Assembly: GCA_030704615.1 (NCBI GenBank)
Contig: CM060732.1
Coordinates: forward strand, 36,873,053 to 36,937,052
Direction: 5' to 3'
Source: Takakia lepidozioides
Taxonomy: Eukaryota; Streptophyta; Takakiopsida; Takakiales; Takakiaceae
DNA: 64,000 bases
Shown piece after piece: positions 21,201-34,025 of this stretch. A program made the translations under genes and the position numbers. Numbering within the stretch: position 1 is the stretch's first letter; every line of letters starts with the position of its first letter. A model generated the notes under the pieces. That model did no database searches, was not told where the DNA came from, and was given only the letters and a program-made list of their open reading frames with translations.

Positions 21201-21692
21201 AGTCATATAGTTGTGACTGCAACCCTCTCTGCAGTAGGACTCCAGGTGCCACGCAAGCAGTCACGGATATGATTTGCAAAACGCAGTCCTAAAGACTAGT
21301 CGCTATGACAGGGTTTTTTTCACTACAGAGTGATATAGTCATGAACGCATATAAGACTGAAAAAATAGTCATATGTAAAGTCATAAAAACGCTCATCTGT
21401 TGTAGTAACACTAGTGTGGATTATGCCACATTGGTAGGGCAAAGTTTGTTATGTTTATATACAATCAAACCACTTATGTTGTGCATGTATATGTAATAGG
21501 TGTGTTGTTAGTGTATAGTGACTTAGTGATATTATAATGAGGAGGTCTTAGGTTCAAGTGGGCGGTCAACCGTTGACTTGGATAGGGCGGAGTTAACGGT
21601 CAACGGTCAACGCATATTTCAAATTTTGAATTTTTGAACCACCAAAATTTGAATTTGAGTTTTAAATTTTAAATTCGCCACATTGTCAAGCA
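21200..21692. other. Unassigned AT-rich DNA
   Basis: Nothing coding. A small cluster of GTCAAC(G/C) repeats lies near 21,566-21,611 (GGTCAACCGTTGACTT, GGTCAACGGTCAACG), partly palindromic. Confidence 0.35.
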
Positions 21693-21893
21693 GGGTGTAA
21701 GGTAAGCCGTCAAAAAATCCAATCGAAATGAATGTAAGAAAAGCCAGTCAAAACGGGTGTAAAAAAACCCATGTCAAAAAAAGCCAGACAGGCCGGGCGC
21801 CACGTCGGGGTGTAAATGGGTGTAAGATGGCTTTTTCGACACCACTGGCTTTTTCTACATGGTGGCGGAATCAACACGGTTTACCTTACACCC
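21693..21893. repeat. Foldback/MITE-like inverted repeat
   Basis: GGGTGTAAGGTAA at 21,693-21,705 is exactly inverted at 21,881-21,893 (TTACCTTACACCC). Inside, AAAAAAGCCAG and CTGGCTTTTTC also face each other, so the 201-bp segment can fold into an imperfect hairpin. GGGTGTAA motifs recur within it. No clear target duplication was found. Confidence 0.55.
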
Positions 21894-21997
21894 AGGGGGG
21901 TGTGAACAGGTGGCTTTTTCTATACCTGTAGGTGTAAAAAAATGTGTAAAAAAAACCAGTTTCTCTTGTAGTATAAAAACCAAGCCAGAAGGAGCGA

Positions 21998-22145
21998 AGT
22001 GAATGGCTTCCCATTGAAGCAATGCGATTTTATGATCGGAGTTTTTCTCATGATCACGAACAACAGACTTTTGCATGCTCTTATAGCCTGCTCCACGACC
22101 CCATGGCGAATTGATACAAAACTCCTCACAAACAGCACATTTCAT
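21998..22145 (-). pseudogene. Zinc-finger fragment of TTF/BED-like type
   Basis: A minus frame reads MKCAVCEEFCINSPWGRGAG, followed by KSMQKSVVRDHEKNSDHKIA. The C-x2-C ... H-x4-H arrangement, with a DHEKNSDHK end, resembles the TTF/BED-type DNA-binding fingers that precede hAT-related transposase domains. Only this exon-sized piece is present; no transposase core follows on either side. It is probably a captured or decayed exon. Confidence 0.4.
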
Positions 22146-22496
22146 TAAACCGGTAGATGATCCACATGGTGGTTTGAAGTGCATAAGTCATTTCCTCCCA
22201 ATTTTCCATGAAGCTTTGAATCTTCGGTTATAGGTCATACCTTGGGAACCACGAGCTTCGGAAGATAGAAGTTGATAAACATCTACAGAGTTGGAGAAAT
22301 ATTCATCTTATTAGTTTGGCTTTCTGATAAAGCCTCGGGCGAAGAAGGTCGTGATGAAATCTGCAAAACAACGATTTTCTAACATCAATTTACCCGGTCA
22401 TAACCCCTTACGAAGCATATCAATAATTTCACATGATCAAAGAAAGCCAAAGCCTAAGTTAGGTCAAATAATGCCAGTAGCTGAACTGAAGATACC

Positions 22497-23128
22497 TGTC
22501 ACGGACATAGCCCAGAGGAACTTATCAGGAGTAAATACCAGAAGTTACCAAGTTACCATGTTACCAAAAATTACCATGACTTATCGTGATTTACCATGAT
22601 CTACCATGATTTACCATTACTTACCAAGTTATCGGGAGTTTACAAAATTACCAAGAGTAACTTGGGAAACTACTCAGGAAGCTTCATTTGGAGAAAACTT
22701 TTCCATCAAGATACCTCATTTGTTTAAGGAAGCTTCTCCATCAAGAAACCTTTGTTTAATCTTGGAAACTTCTCCAGCAAGAAACCTGCATAGGGGAAGC
22801 TTCTTGGGGACGCTTCTTAGTAGCCAGTATATATAGGAGGCGAGACTGGACACTCTTCAGTCTCGCCAACACCAGTTCAAGCTACTATTGTTTCCAATTC
22901 CCAGTACTCTAGCCCAGTTTCCAATATCTGGTACTCCAGTCCAGTTTCCAGCATTCCAGTATTCAAGTCGTGTTCTAATATCTTGTACTCTTGTTCATTG
23001 TTATAAAGATCGTCTTGATTTCTATTTACTCATCGTGCATTCGGCCACGCCGACCTTGACTTCTTGTCTAGTCTTGTATCTCTAGTCTGATCTCTTGTTT
23101 GTGTTCAGTCATGTTCTCGTCCTTGACA
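22497..23128 (+). repeat. 5' LTR of gypsy element 2
   Basis: 632 bp with TGTCA...TGACA inverted ends. It contains a cluster of TTACCATGA-like short repeats (22,545-22,620) and a TATATATA promoter box at 22,828. The 3' end is fixed by the adjacent primer site; the 5' end is chosen by the inverted TGTCA and is less certain. Confidence 0.55.
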
Positions 23129-23131
23129 GTT

Positions 23132-23149
23132 TGGCGAGACTGAAGTTTG
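23132..23149 (+). other. Probable primer-binding site of gypsy element 2
   Basis: TGGCGAGACTGAAGTTTG begins with TGG and lies three bases after the LTR end. The matching tRNA was not identified. Confidence 0.45.
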
Positions 23150-23166
23150 TTCCTTAGTTAGTTAAG

Positions 23167-23545
23167 ATGGAAGGCATATTTGCGGAAATGGTCGCCACAT
23201 TGCAGAGTCTTCAGCTTCAGATGCAAGAACTTCGTGCCTCTACTGCCCAACTACAAGCTGATCAGTCTCAAGACCTTGGCAATGCTCTCAACAATTTGCA
23301 ACAACAAATTTCAGAGTTGAAGGAGTCGAACAATGGATCTTCAACCTTACGAGTCCCTACTACAACAAATCCCACTGCAACGGTTCCTCCAAATCTTCAA
23401 CAGATTACAAGGGAACCAAAGGTCAGCATGCCCGAGAAATTTGATGGGGACGAGATCAAGATTTTGCGGTTTTGTTCAACAAGTACGATTGTTCGTACGA
23501 CTACATCCACAACGCTGAAGATGATTCAGAGGGAATCCCTCTAAG
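23167..23545 (+). pseudogene. Gag N-terminus of gypsy element 2, frameshifted
   Basis: From ATG 23,167 the frame encodes a Gln/Leu-rich coiled-coil-like region, then PKVSMPEKFDG. One base later the neighbouring frame continues TRSRFCGFVQQVRLFVRLHP, the typical gag core of chromovirus-like gypsy elements. A second small indel follows before EDDSEGIPL. The protein is truncated after about 125 residues by the LINE junction. Confidence 0.65.
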
Positions 23546-25740
23546 GTGATCATTTGTCCTCTGCAGATCATCTTGGTGGTTAATATCTATCAAATGTTGG
23601 TCCAATAGCCTAGAGAGAAGGGTAAAGGCATTTGATAGCACATCATTTGCCCTGATGTGGGCTGGCTGCATGCCCCAAGGTTTCCCCAAGGAGCAGTCCT
23701 CCCTGATCCACCAAGACCTGCCTGGGGGGGTGTGGTAGATGTTTGCATCCTCCATTAGAGCCAACACCTGGGTGTTAGGCCTGCAGTTCAAATAAGGGTG
23801 TTCTTCCACATACGCCCCCAGGTGATGGACGAGGATGGAGAAATGAGATAGCATGGTAGATGATTGGCAAAAAAATCCTGTATTTTAGCCATGAGCATGC
23901 ACTGAGGGCTACTGTTGGGGGGACACTTTTCAATGAAACTTAACACGTCCTGATTGGTGCTCCACAGAGATTCCAGATCATGCCTATCTTCAGATGTAAT
24001 GAGAATTGAGGCCGGGGGGCCTATTTTGAAGACGATGGGGGTAACACAAGAGGCTTTGGGAGCCTCGTTGGTGGACAAGGCTGAGCATCCTGGCAGCACC
24101 AGGTCTTGGAATGATTGAATGGATTTTAGAACAATGGCCACCATCGGACTGCCTGCAATCGCTGAAGGAGAGAGCTTCATAGCTGGGTCGCCTCTTGGGA
24201 GGAAGGAGCTGCGGGAGGTGGAGGGGGATTGGAGGCCTGCGCTGTGACGAGAGGGGGATCCTTATGGGCGAAAGGAGGGGCAGACAGTGAGCAACTAGCC
24301 TCTAGATGCATAGGATCCAAGGGGTCTTTTTGTTTTTTTGGCAATGTGTACTGGACTAAACTGCAGAAGATCAGCAGATAGAGATGGGGTTGGAGACAGC
24401 AGAGAGTGCGAGGGGAAGGGGGGTTTAGATGGAAGAGGAAGGGGGGGGCGGAGAGAGAGAGGTAGGATGGAACTGAGAAGAGGCGTGTGGGTTAGCCGCA
24501 GGCCCTACAACTGGGGACCTTTTCCTCTTACTGAAAGAGCATTTTACCTTAATGTGTCCATGTTTCCCACAGCCAAAGATGCTGAGTAAGATGCATCTTC
24601 AATCAGCCGAATTGTGAAGTAGTTCCCTTCGATATCGATTGGCAGTCGCACATAGTCCGGCAGCACTGCTTCATAAGGCATCATCAGCACCATTTTAGGA
24701 CAACCATCTTCATTCATATTTGTTCCGATGGTGGCCGATTTCCATGATGGCATTTTCCTGAGGACATCAGTGTTCATGAGAGCATCAAATACCCCTAGAC
24801 AGCCCAAGTACTCTCCAAAATGGTTTGCAATGTCTGGTAGATTTGCAAGATACTGATCTGGGATAAAAGGAATAGAAACAACTCTAGGTCCCCACAACTT
24901 GTCGTTCTTGTTGCCCAGCTTAGACGACCAAGGGAAGATATTTACGTTAAAACCTTTCTGATGCGGGTTGAATTGCAGGGCCTTAGCTGCCGCAACCGCC
25001 GATTCAAACATCACTGAAAAGAAACCCCGTCCTTTGGCAATGCAGAAGTGATGGGTAAGCTCACCCGGGCCCCCAAGATAGCGGATCGCCCAGTCCCTCA
25101 CGTAGGATCTCTTGACCTTTCTGCCCGGAAAGTTTAGTAAGATACCAGAATTCTCCATACCTGGGATTCTGATGTGCAGATCTTGTATATCCATCTTGAT
25201 AAGGGGAAAGACATTGCTCATTGCTCGCTGCTCCTCCAGGGGGTCAGTGAAAAACTCCTCTTCTTCTGGTACTGGAGGGGAGAGGCACTGCTCCAGGATG
25301 TGCGGGGGCCTTGCCTCACTGATGTGGACTTTCGGGGGCAGATCCGTCGAAGTTGGCGGGATTTGCTTAGGCCTGTAAATTTGCCTTGAGCTGGCCGATC
25401 TTTCCTGGTGGGCCCAGTAGAAGCCCCGACTTGAGCTTGGCTGGGACCCATTAGGCGGGTGCCTGCGAGTGACCCGACTGGCGACGCAGCCAGTCTGAGG
25501 ACTTGGAGCGATGGAACATGGAATTCGGCGCCATGGCACGCAGCACAGAGAGAGGTGCCGGGGAAGGATCAGGGACTCTAAGAGAGGTAATAACGACTGA
25601 ACTGCAAACAACATGTGTTTAAAGCTTGGACTCCATTTGCTTCCGGGGAGGCCTTGCTTCAGCTAACGATCGGTAGAGAGAGACCACATGTGAGAGACGA
25701 AGCGACCGTTGGGCCTCACTCTCACTGCCAACTTTTGAAC
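23545..25740 (-). mobile_element. LINE fragment carrying ORF1 (DUF4283-like)
   Basis: Minus-strand sequence from about 25.7 kb to the gypsy junction. ORF1 occupies 25,614-24,544 and its zinc-knuckle end lies one frame over. Downstream minus frames (24,180-23,788 and 23,854-23,501) are broken and could be the end of ORF1 or the start of the endonuclease region. No RT is present. Confidence 0.6.
24544..25614 (-). pseudogene. LINE ORF1 protein (DUF4283 nucleic-acid-binding type)
   Basis: An open frame of 356 codons. The first ~110 residues look like 5' leader. From about residue 130 it reads as a plant LINE ORF1: SNVFPLIKMDIQDLHIRIP, VRDWAIRYLGGPGELTHHF, GRGFFSVMFESAVAAAKALQ, then ANLPDIANHFGEYLGCLGVF. 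Near 24,57x a frameshift diverts the frame; in the other frame CGKHGHIKVKC gives the CCHC knuckle, with its first Cys lost. ORF1 proteins bind element RNA as chaperones. The mRNA-like frame is otherwise intact. Confidence 0.65.
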
Positions 25741-28700
25741 TGTTAGTTAGTTCATTATATGTTATACAAACTCAAAAAATCCTCAATTGGATGAGATGAA
25801 ATGACAACACCGATTAATCTATCTAAACAACAAATATTTTATGCTTTGGCAAAAATCACAACAAATCAAACAACAACTGAATGTGCATTGTGCCTAGTGT
25901 CTAGTCTCTAAATATTTTGAGTTTCAAAATATGAAATTAGATTGGTTGAGATAAGTTGACACTTTTTCTTTCCAGTCTACAAATATTTTGGGCTTTGGGA
26001 AAAATCACAACCATTCAAACTTACTACATATAAGTCAATGTTGAATGGTTAGTTCATTTAATGTATGTAACATTATATATCATGTCCCTTTAGAAGGGCA
26101 ATGTCATTGCACTTATACTAGAAGAAGTGGTTCTTATTTATGCTAGTAGCCTTGTCCGAAGTCTTCTCTCTATATCCACATGATGGCCCTTAATATATGT
26201 ATAAAGTGGATAAAGTGGTGACTCACCCAAAGTTCATATATGAACTATTTCTCCAAACAAGTATTATTGCTTGTTGGGGTGGTTTCTATTAAAATACATT
26301 ATATATCAGCTTAGCTAAGAGAAGTAGCTCCGACCAAATCCAACATAAACAAAAATCATTTTTCCAACATGCTAATTAGGGTTGGTGGTAGGTTTAATTA
26401 ACTTTTATAAAGACAACAATGAAAGTAACTCAACCAGCTCTAGATTCTGCACAACCATGAATCAGACAATAGCACATACTAAATCTTTACTACAGGACAC
26501 CGGCCAACTTGGCTCTAATTGAAGATTAAATTGGAGATGAAGGCAGAAAATTGAGGCAAGATCAGTTGGGACCATGGCTAATGCGCACAAAAGTAGATGT
26601 GGGGACATTGTCTCCACAGGCAAATGGGTCTCTGTCCGTAATGAAATGAACATCATGCCCAACAATTGCATTCTAATCAACATGCTTCAAGACCATGAAT
26701 AACTTGTCCCTATACCTATATTTAACAACTTTCAAAATCTTGAGGCTGAGCCTAAAGCCCTGGCTTCTTGGTTTTTAATTGTTGGGTAGCTCACACACAA
26801 CAAATAGATGTTTGTGTGAAGGGCTTTCTAGATTGTCTCTATCAAGATGTGCTTCTACTGGAGTGAGCCTCACAAAGGTAGTATCTGCCCTCTTTTGTTC
26901 CGCCTAAACTGGGCGTCGGGGTCTATGGCCACAACTATCCAAAACCACAACAATATTTGGAAGCCCTTAGTTACTCAATCCCTTGACAGACTGACTAGGA
27001 TAATATGGTTTGTCATTGGGGTTACTTGTATGTGGGCATATGGTGCCAAAAAAGTCTACCTGTAACTTGTCTCATCTCAAACTTGAAACAAAAATTTTAT
27101 GAACTCGAGAGTCAAACTCGAACTCCATATCAACAACCTTATGAACTAGAGTAATGTGAGGAAACCTCTCCAGCCAAACTGGAGTGTTAGAACAAACTAT
27201 ATCCATTAAGTCACTAGGACTTGAGGCAAGATCGAGCTCCCAAGATGTTGTAGGCACACCTGGACTGTCATTGACATGCATCCAATGTGTATGTATCCCA
27301 TGAGCGAATCTCCCTGTGACATGCTTGGATGGAATCCAATAAGATAATGCATCGTATTGTGCCTTGAACAAGATTTTGAAACCACTCATTTTTACCGGTA
27401 CCAATTTCAAAAATTTACTATGAATTACCACCAGCTCGTAATCATATTTACATCATCAACCACCTCTTGAGGCTGCCATATATCCCAGTTTTTGTAAAGA
27501 GCAAAGATGTCCACATTTCCCAATGAAGTAGCCCTTGCAAAGTGACATCTATACATGAAGGAAGGTGGTTTGTTTGGTTTTGTTTGTTTGTCATGTTGAG
27601 ATCTCCCAAACCACGGGGCCTCCGTCCACAATGTTGAAACTGTTGAAAAGCCCTTAATGAGTTGGGGTGCTCCGAATTAGTTTCATAATTTTCGGATCCA
27701 ACGGGAGGGACATAATGATTTTCAAATAATTTCCGTCGCTGAAAATAATTTAAAATACTAGATTTAAAGATAATTGATCTCTTAGGGCTTTGGTTGTGTT
27801 CCTCCTTTTCGAGAAATTTTCATGAGGATGAAGACGCGATCCTAGGGTAATTTGGGTTAAAGAATCTGTATTTTGAGTCATTTTGAACAAAAATAAAATA
27901 AAATAGACCATCCATGAGTCTCTTACGGGGAACATTTGGGCCAACGGCACAGGTCACGTTACGAATAAAAGTAGGTAGACATTTTTGGTTGAAATAAAGG
28001 ACCAATAAATCTACGCTCGGTCTCCAAGATTAGAAGAATGGATGAATTCATTTTATTTGGGCTAGTGTGAAGTGGTGTAGTAGTTTCTGAAGTGGTTTTC
28101 AGACGTTGCAATTGTATTATGACTTGGGACACAGTGTGAACAGGGTCTTACTTCTAGAAAGTTCATATCGAGAAGCCACAGTACGAGCCTAGCCAAGTCT
28201 GGAACGTTCCATTTGTGTCTTCTCTTACAATAATCTGTATAGCTCTCCACACTCTTCTATCGCCCTATAGTTGTCTCATCCCCTGCATCAATTCACCGCT
28301 CTTCTACGCTATCATACACTCTTCAACTCTTCACAATTGATTTCAGACGTCTTACCTAATTAGTCTTTTAGCAAGCGACATTGGTGTATTGCTTCATCTC
28401 TTGCAATTGTAATTAGAGGCGTTGTACTACGCGGATTTTTGTATGTTTCGAGTATGTTTCCTTTCTCTTCTTAGTTTGTATCTGTAATCGAGGATGTAAT
28501 CTTGTACTCTGTCGAGTATGGTTAGCACTATAACGCTCCGATAAAGTGACGTTGGTGTTTTGCTGAGTACTCAGTATGTTAGTGATAAACAAAACATTAC
28601 TTACAAATATTTCATCTGTTTAGTACCGCATACATTGTTGAATTTTGCAAAGCAAGTGGATGCCACTTCTCCTCTACAGTTTTGGAGTGGCCCGAACATT

Positions 28701-31650
28701 TCGTAGCACTGTAACGCTCTAAATTTGTTATAATGTAACGTCGGTATTTTGCACTTGTTGAGATTCTTTGTAGCAGACCACGTGTCATTTGACCGAGTAG
28801 TTTAGCGACGAACAAGGTATTTTTACAATTCATTAATTTGATTGTTTATCACCCTATGTGTTTGCAAAGATTTTGAGTAGGGGGCCTTGCATTAGTAGAT
28901 AGCCTTGTCTCTTCCAATTACAATTGAAGACGGTCTTGCGACGTAGATTTTTGTTGTTCATTTTGCCTCTATAAATTATAACGTGTATCCCTCAGTCAAA
29001 AATACTGCTTCACCTTTATTTTGTGTTTCTTTCCATTGCTTGAGTGCCTTGATATTTTCTGTGGCTTTATATCGCTCCAGTCCAGTATAAATCTGACACT
29101 ATTGCACTGCATATCCTGAGGTTTGCCAGAAATTGATAGCGTTGTAGTAGGTGAAATAGTTTCGACTTTCTTAGCTAAAATCACGGGACTCTATTTCGCT
29201 AAATCGTTCACTACATTAGCGTGCAACTTTTGCTTACAATTCCACTGGTTTTCGAGAGAATACAGTTCGGTGCTACTGTTTTTCATAGGATGAGGGTTGA
29301 CAAGATGATGTTTTTCTTATTGCTACTCAAAAGGTGATTGAAGAGCATCTTGAAGGAGTGAAAGGTTCTGATATTTGTCCTCAATATTGGCATGTCTCTC
29401 TTTGTGCAGTCTTGTCATAATTTATGTTTGCTCCATAGGACCAAATCAATTAATAATTAAAACAAATGGTCTACTAACGATTATGGTAGTCACCTTACAA
29501 GGAGTCATGATTAGTTGTCTGTTGGATGTCATCCCATTATAACCAACATAGGTATAAAATGTGGGACATTGGGCCAATTTGACACATTAATCTACGGTTA
29601 CTTAAGCATGAGTAAATGTTTTCACTGAAAATCTTATATCATGGAAATGAGGTTCAAGATTTTAATTACGAACTTAGATACAAGTATTCTAAAAATCATA
29701 ATCATATAAAACATGATTATGTTATGACTTGCAAGTTATACGTAACATATTAATTATAGACGGAAATTGAATGTACATATAAGAAACATTTGATGTTATA
29801 TAACATAAATAACATTAAGTACAATCTGAAGATAAATGTGATATGACTTAATTTTGTTGTGTTGTTATAGTATAATATTATTTAATTAAGTAATGATAAT
29901 TATTGCAAGCTTTGATCATAATACACTTGCAAGATGATTTTGTGTCTTAGTATTGGGTCAATTGGTAAATAAGTTAACTTGATTGTATAAGATTGCTAAT
30001 AAAAAGTGAAAAAATTAGACAAATTCTCAAAACAATATATCATGAGAGTTGACGTTAATCTATATTTTAAATAGATGTAATAAATATATTAACTTACTTG
30101 GTGTAACAATTTAGACCTTATGTTTACAAATACAAATATGTTTGAAGACATAGTGTCAAATTTATAAAATCAATCATTGTTATGTGGGAGAAAGAAATGT
30201 ATTAAGATCCATTGACATAGTTGACAATTTCTACTATTATCTTAAAATTTGAAGTATTTAAATATCTGAAAATATATTAAATATGATAGTATTAATAATT
30301 GTCATTGTGCCACATTACATTGCAAAATAGTGCAATGACATGTATCAATGGTTTTTTTTTAAAAACTTTTTTGTCTTTTATATTTATCTATTTTTTAAGA
30401 AAACAAATTCCTAAAGTAGGCTCACCTTTGAGCGAACATATTGTCCTTTTTTTGTGGGTTTATTTATGAAGTCTCGAATAGTACATTAAGAGAAAAATCC
30501 TCATGCAATCGTAAAATGCATACATATATGACGTGTGAAAGATCTTGATTTTGATAATAATGTGGATGATATGGACCGACCTCCCCACCAGCTTGGCGAG
30601 ACCTCAGTGTCCCCCTCCACTCTTTCCCCCGAGTTCGAGCGTGACGTGAATTGGAAGCATCTCAAAACATCCTCGAAAGCTTCACGGCTTAATTATAGAT
30701 AAAAACTTTATGTTTAGGAAAAGTCAATGGTGCTTTTTTGGGGAACTTCTAGTGCCCTTGCTTTGCTCGGGCCAATCTTAGAGAGGCGAGACAATTCTTT
30801 AATTAGGTATTTATGTGATCTGGTTTCTTGGGATGAGGTCCTCTTTGGTTTCATAGGTAAGCTCTTCCACACGAGGAGGTAAAGTTCGTAGAATAGTGAT
30901 CACAATAAAGTTATCCGTTAAGTAGAGGGGATGGAGGGTGAGTTAGGCCGGTTTGGCCAAAAAAGAGGTTGAAGTGCAATAAATGTCAAAAGAGCAAGGG
31001 ATTAAAATACAAGGAAAAAAAAAAAAAAAAAAAAAAAACACCAAAATGAGAGCAAAACGATTTTCATCCTGCGTTGGTTTTTGGCTTTCCTCTCGGGTAC
31101 GTGGCGCGGTGTGGAACCAAGAGGGCATGAGGCTAGGGTGGGGCCCACGCTGATTTAAAGAGAATACACGCTGACTTTAAGGAGAACACGTGTGTGCATA
31201 TGTGGGTGGCCCGATGCCGTCCCTAATTTTGGTTTTGATATTCTGTCTGCATGACTTCTTGGATACGTGCAAAGTGCCGAGAAGAGGTATAGTGGGGATG
31301 TATTAGGGGGCGGAAGGGCTGGTCACTTAACGGATAACTTAGTGTGCCTCATGGTGTACCAGGGGTTTTAATTTTTTTCCCCATAATAAGTTACAATAAA
31401 GTTAATCAGGGCAACATAAAAATAAATAAATAAATGTGGATGCGTTGGAAATGGGCTCTTATAGTTTGTCCTAACTTCGGTTGGTGTGTGTGTGTGTGGG
31501 CGCGTGCCCGCATTGCTGAAGCAGGAAATTATGGTGTCAGTTGACCTTGACTCTAATTTGAATAAGAGATTTCTTATTCTGAAGTTGCATCTATTCCCTC
31601 TATTTTGCTTATATGTACATATATATATTATTTATTTGTAATTATTTGTA
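25740..31650. other. Long AT-rich stretch without a supported gene
   Basis: No coding region was recognised on either strand. Weak repeated structure is visible at 28,440-28,960: two degenerate copies share AGCACT(A/G)TAACGCTC, a segment ending TTTTGC, and TTACAATTGAAG/AATTGTAATTAGAG followed by CGNCGTAGATTTTTG. A segment at 26,735-26,850 (CTTGAGGCTGAGCCTAAAGC) recurs in diverged form at 33,065-33,180. A run of A lies at 31,015-31,038. Otherwise nothing is seen. Confidence 0.4.
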
Positions 31651-31661
31651 TGTATGTGCAG

Positions 31662-31962
31662 ACAAGTTTCACTTGACAAAGTACTGCACGGCGGGTACCA
31701 AAATGAATGGATAGATATGCACAAGTGGCTCCAATCACGACATCCAGAGGACTATTTTGTCGACGATAGTAAAAAAAACTCCGTAATCAAAACAAAAAAT
31801 GTGAAATTGTATTGTGAAGCCAACAAAATAAAGTTGCACCCCCCACCAAATAAAGAAAGATTTATTCTGTCTAGATTCAAAAATATTTCTAAAAAGATTG
31901 ACAATCTTAATCCCATTATTCTTAAAAGAGATGGTCCTTATTACCAATTTTTTGGATGTTAA
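31662..31962 (+). CDS. Unrecognised 100-codon open exon-like frame
   Basis: An open frame follows a good acceptor (TATGTGTGCAG) and encodes SLDKVLHGGYQNEWIDMHKW, then a Lys/Asn-rich tail ending in PYYQFFGC and TAA. The sequence composition is protein-like (balanced hydrophobics, DYFVDD, LYCEANKIKLHPPP). I do not recognise the family. No partner exon was found upstream. It could be the last exon of a degraded transposon gene. Confidence 0.25.
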
Positions 31963-34022
31963 TTAGATATAACATTTGAAGCAACAATGACCGCAAGATC
32001 AGATAATAGCTTATTGTAGATGTTGTCAGTTTTGCAATATAAATCAATTATTTATATTAGATTGTTACATTGATATTATCTTTAAATACCCAAAATAATT
32101 ATTTATTTAATAATAAGTACTATCTACTTAAATACAAACCCAAATTTGTTCATAATTTACATTTGCAGCTCCTCATTTAGCTCTCTCATCCATTATAAAC
32201 AACATCGACCGAATTCTATAATCAATAAGGCCCCCGAGTTTGCAGGGCCTTGTCCATTGGAGGATGGTCCAGGAATTAAAAAAGGGGGATATAAACTACA
32301 CAAGGATTTGCAGAAATAACCATGGTGTAAGGGGGTAAGAAAAATAGATAGGTAGGAAGGTGACATCTATTAAATGGGGGATGGTTCAGGTGCCAAGTTT
32401 GGGTTGGTAGAGTACATATGTCAAGTGGTGGTTTCTGGGGGTGATATGTGTGGGGTAGACCGTAGCCTTCTAGAAAAGTACTCCACCGCTTGAGGAGGTG
32501 GGGGCGTCGCCTTGAGAGGGTATATATAAAGGAGAAGCACGCTCTCTTTCCTTGCCGAGTCTTACTACTTATTTACTAGTAGTAACTACTTTAGTGGGCT
32601 TTGCACATGCCGGGCCCCAAGAAAAGACTCAAACAGTTAGCTAAATAATGTACGAGAAGACGGATCTAACATTTTTCAATGGTCAACATTGCGTATGGAG
32701 GCTCAGTAATAGATGGTCTCCTTGTAATCATGGCTCGTCTCTCATACACGGAGTGAGATTATCGCCACTTGTCAAGCAATTACCAGATATAATGCGTCGC
32801 CCTCATGCTCCGCATCTCCCGCAGCTCGACGTCAGGGCTCCCCATTATATCTGATAATCTCCAGCTTCCATACAGAGATGATCTAATTCATAATCCCTAC
32901 AAATTGATAAATATGTGATGTATGAGATTATTTTTTACTTATTAAATTAAATCTGTCTTGTGGAAATTTATCACAATAGCTGAAGAGGTAGACCTTTAAG
33001 CTGAACTTTTAGTCCTCATTCTCATTTCAAAGTTTAGTCTGCACCTTTGTTGATCAACTTCCGAAATCTCGAGGCTGAGTATGAAGTCGGCCAGGCCAAG
33101 ATGAGGTTTGATTATTGGGCATCTCATACATAACAGATTGATGGTTGTGTGAAGGACTTTTTAGAAGAAAGCCCAAATCAGATTGTCATGCTCACTCGGT
33201 GCATTTATGGTAATGGCATGTTCATTGCAGTTGACAACGTGTGACTAAAGCATCAAAAACTCAGTTTCTTGGGTTTTCAGATGTCGCAATGTTCTTCGTC
33301 ATTATACCGATCCCACATCATGATCGACATCAAAACATCTTTACTTTCACATTTGTTCTCATCCTTACCTTCATATTCTTCCGAGACATCTCCTATTTCC
33401 TGCTCTCCATCGTCACAATAATTATGAGCACTATAACCCATAAATGCCAATGTTGGTCCACTGCAAATGGTATCAAAAAATAGATACTACATGTTCCCAT
33501 AAACCCTACTTTGAAGTTGAAGGCGTGAGTGCTATTGCCAATGATTTAGATACAAATGTAGCCAATTCTTCTTTGCAAACATCCCCATGAGTACGTCTCT
33601 TAAACATATAGTATATACATGTATTTCTTTAACAGTGAGCAAAACAAGTATTTGGTGATGACGCGGACTATGCTGGATCCAAAAACCCCATGACGATACC
33701 CTGCTGTTGAAAACCTAACTCCTCGTAGGGATCCCAATAATAACCTTTCCATTGTTTCCCGAGTGCAATGACATCGAGAAAATCGACAATTGTGGCTGGT
33801 ACATAGATGTCTGCAGATCTCATGGGCACCGAAGTCTTCAGTTCGAGTGACTCCGAGTGCTAGAGAAGACAAATGTTTTCTCTATATCATTTGATAATTA
33901 ATTTAGGTTTTGGATGAATTTTGCAAATTCATTTCCTCTTGTAACATCTCTCTTACTTTTAAGGAGAGCAATTACATTTTGTAAGGCTGCAGCCTTGCTA
34001 TAGGAAAATACATACTAGTCAG
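31963..34022. other. Unassigned DNA with a promoter-like TATA and a small hairpin
   Basis: GGTATATATAAAGGAG at about 32,519-32,534 is a strong TATA-like element followed by a pyrimidine-rich leader, as in an LTR or gene promoter, but no frame follows convincingly. CAGATATAATG (32,784-32,794) is exactly inverted at 32,843-32,853 around a GC-rich 48-base loop. No gene is supported. Confidence 0.35.
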
Positions 34023-34025
34023 TAA

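Larger units (their letters stand above)
22497..23540 (+). mobile_element. Second gypsy element, 5' LTR and start of gag only
   Basis: An LTR from TGTCACGG (22,497) to CCTTGACA (23,128) is followed by GTTTGGCGAGACTGAAG, a primer-site-like sequence, and a gag frame at 23,167. A TATA box (TATATATA) is at 22,828-22,835. The element stops near 23,540, where minus-strand LINE sequence begins. No pol or second LTR is present. Confidence 0.65.

Noticed and set aside
31015-31038. A-run as a LINE or SINE tail
   Set aside because: No element body or target duplication could be found next to it.
32648-32854. 68-codon frame after the TATA box as a gene
   Set aside because: It spans the hairpin, has no recognisable domain and lacks splice or homology support.
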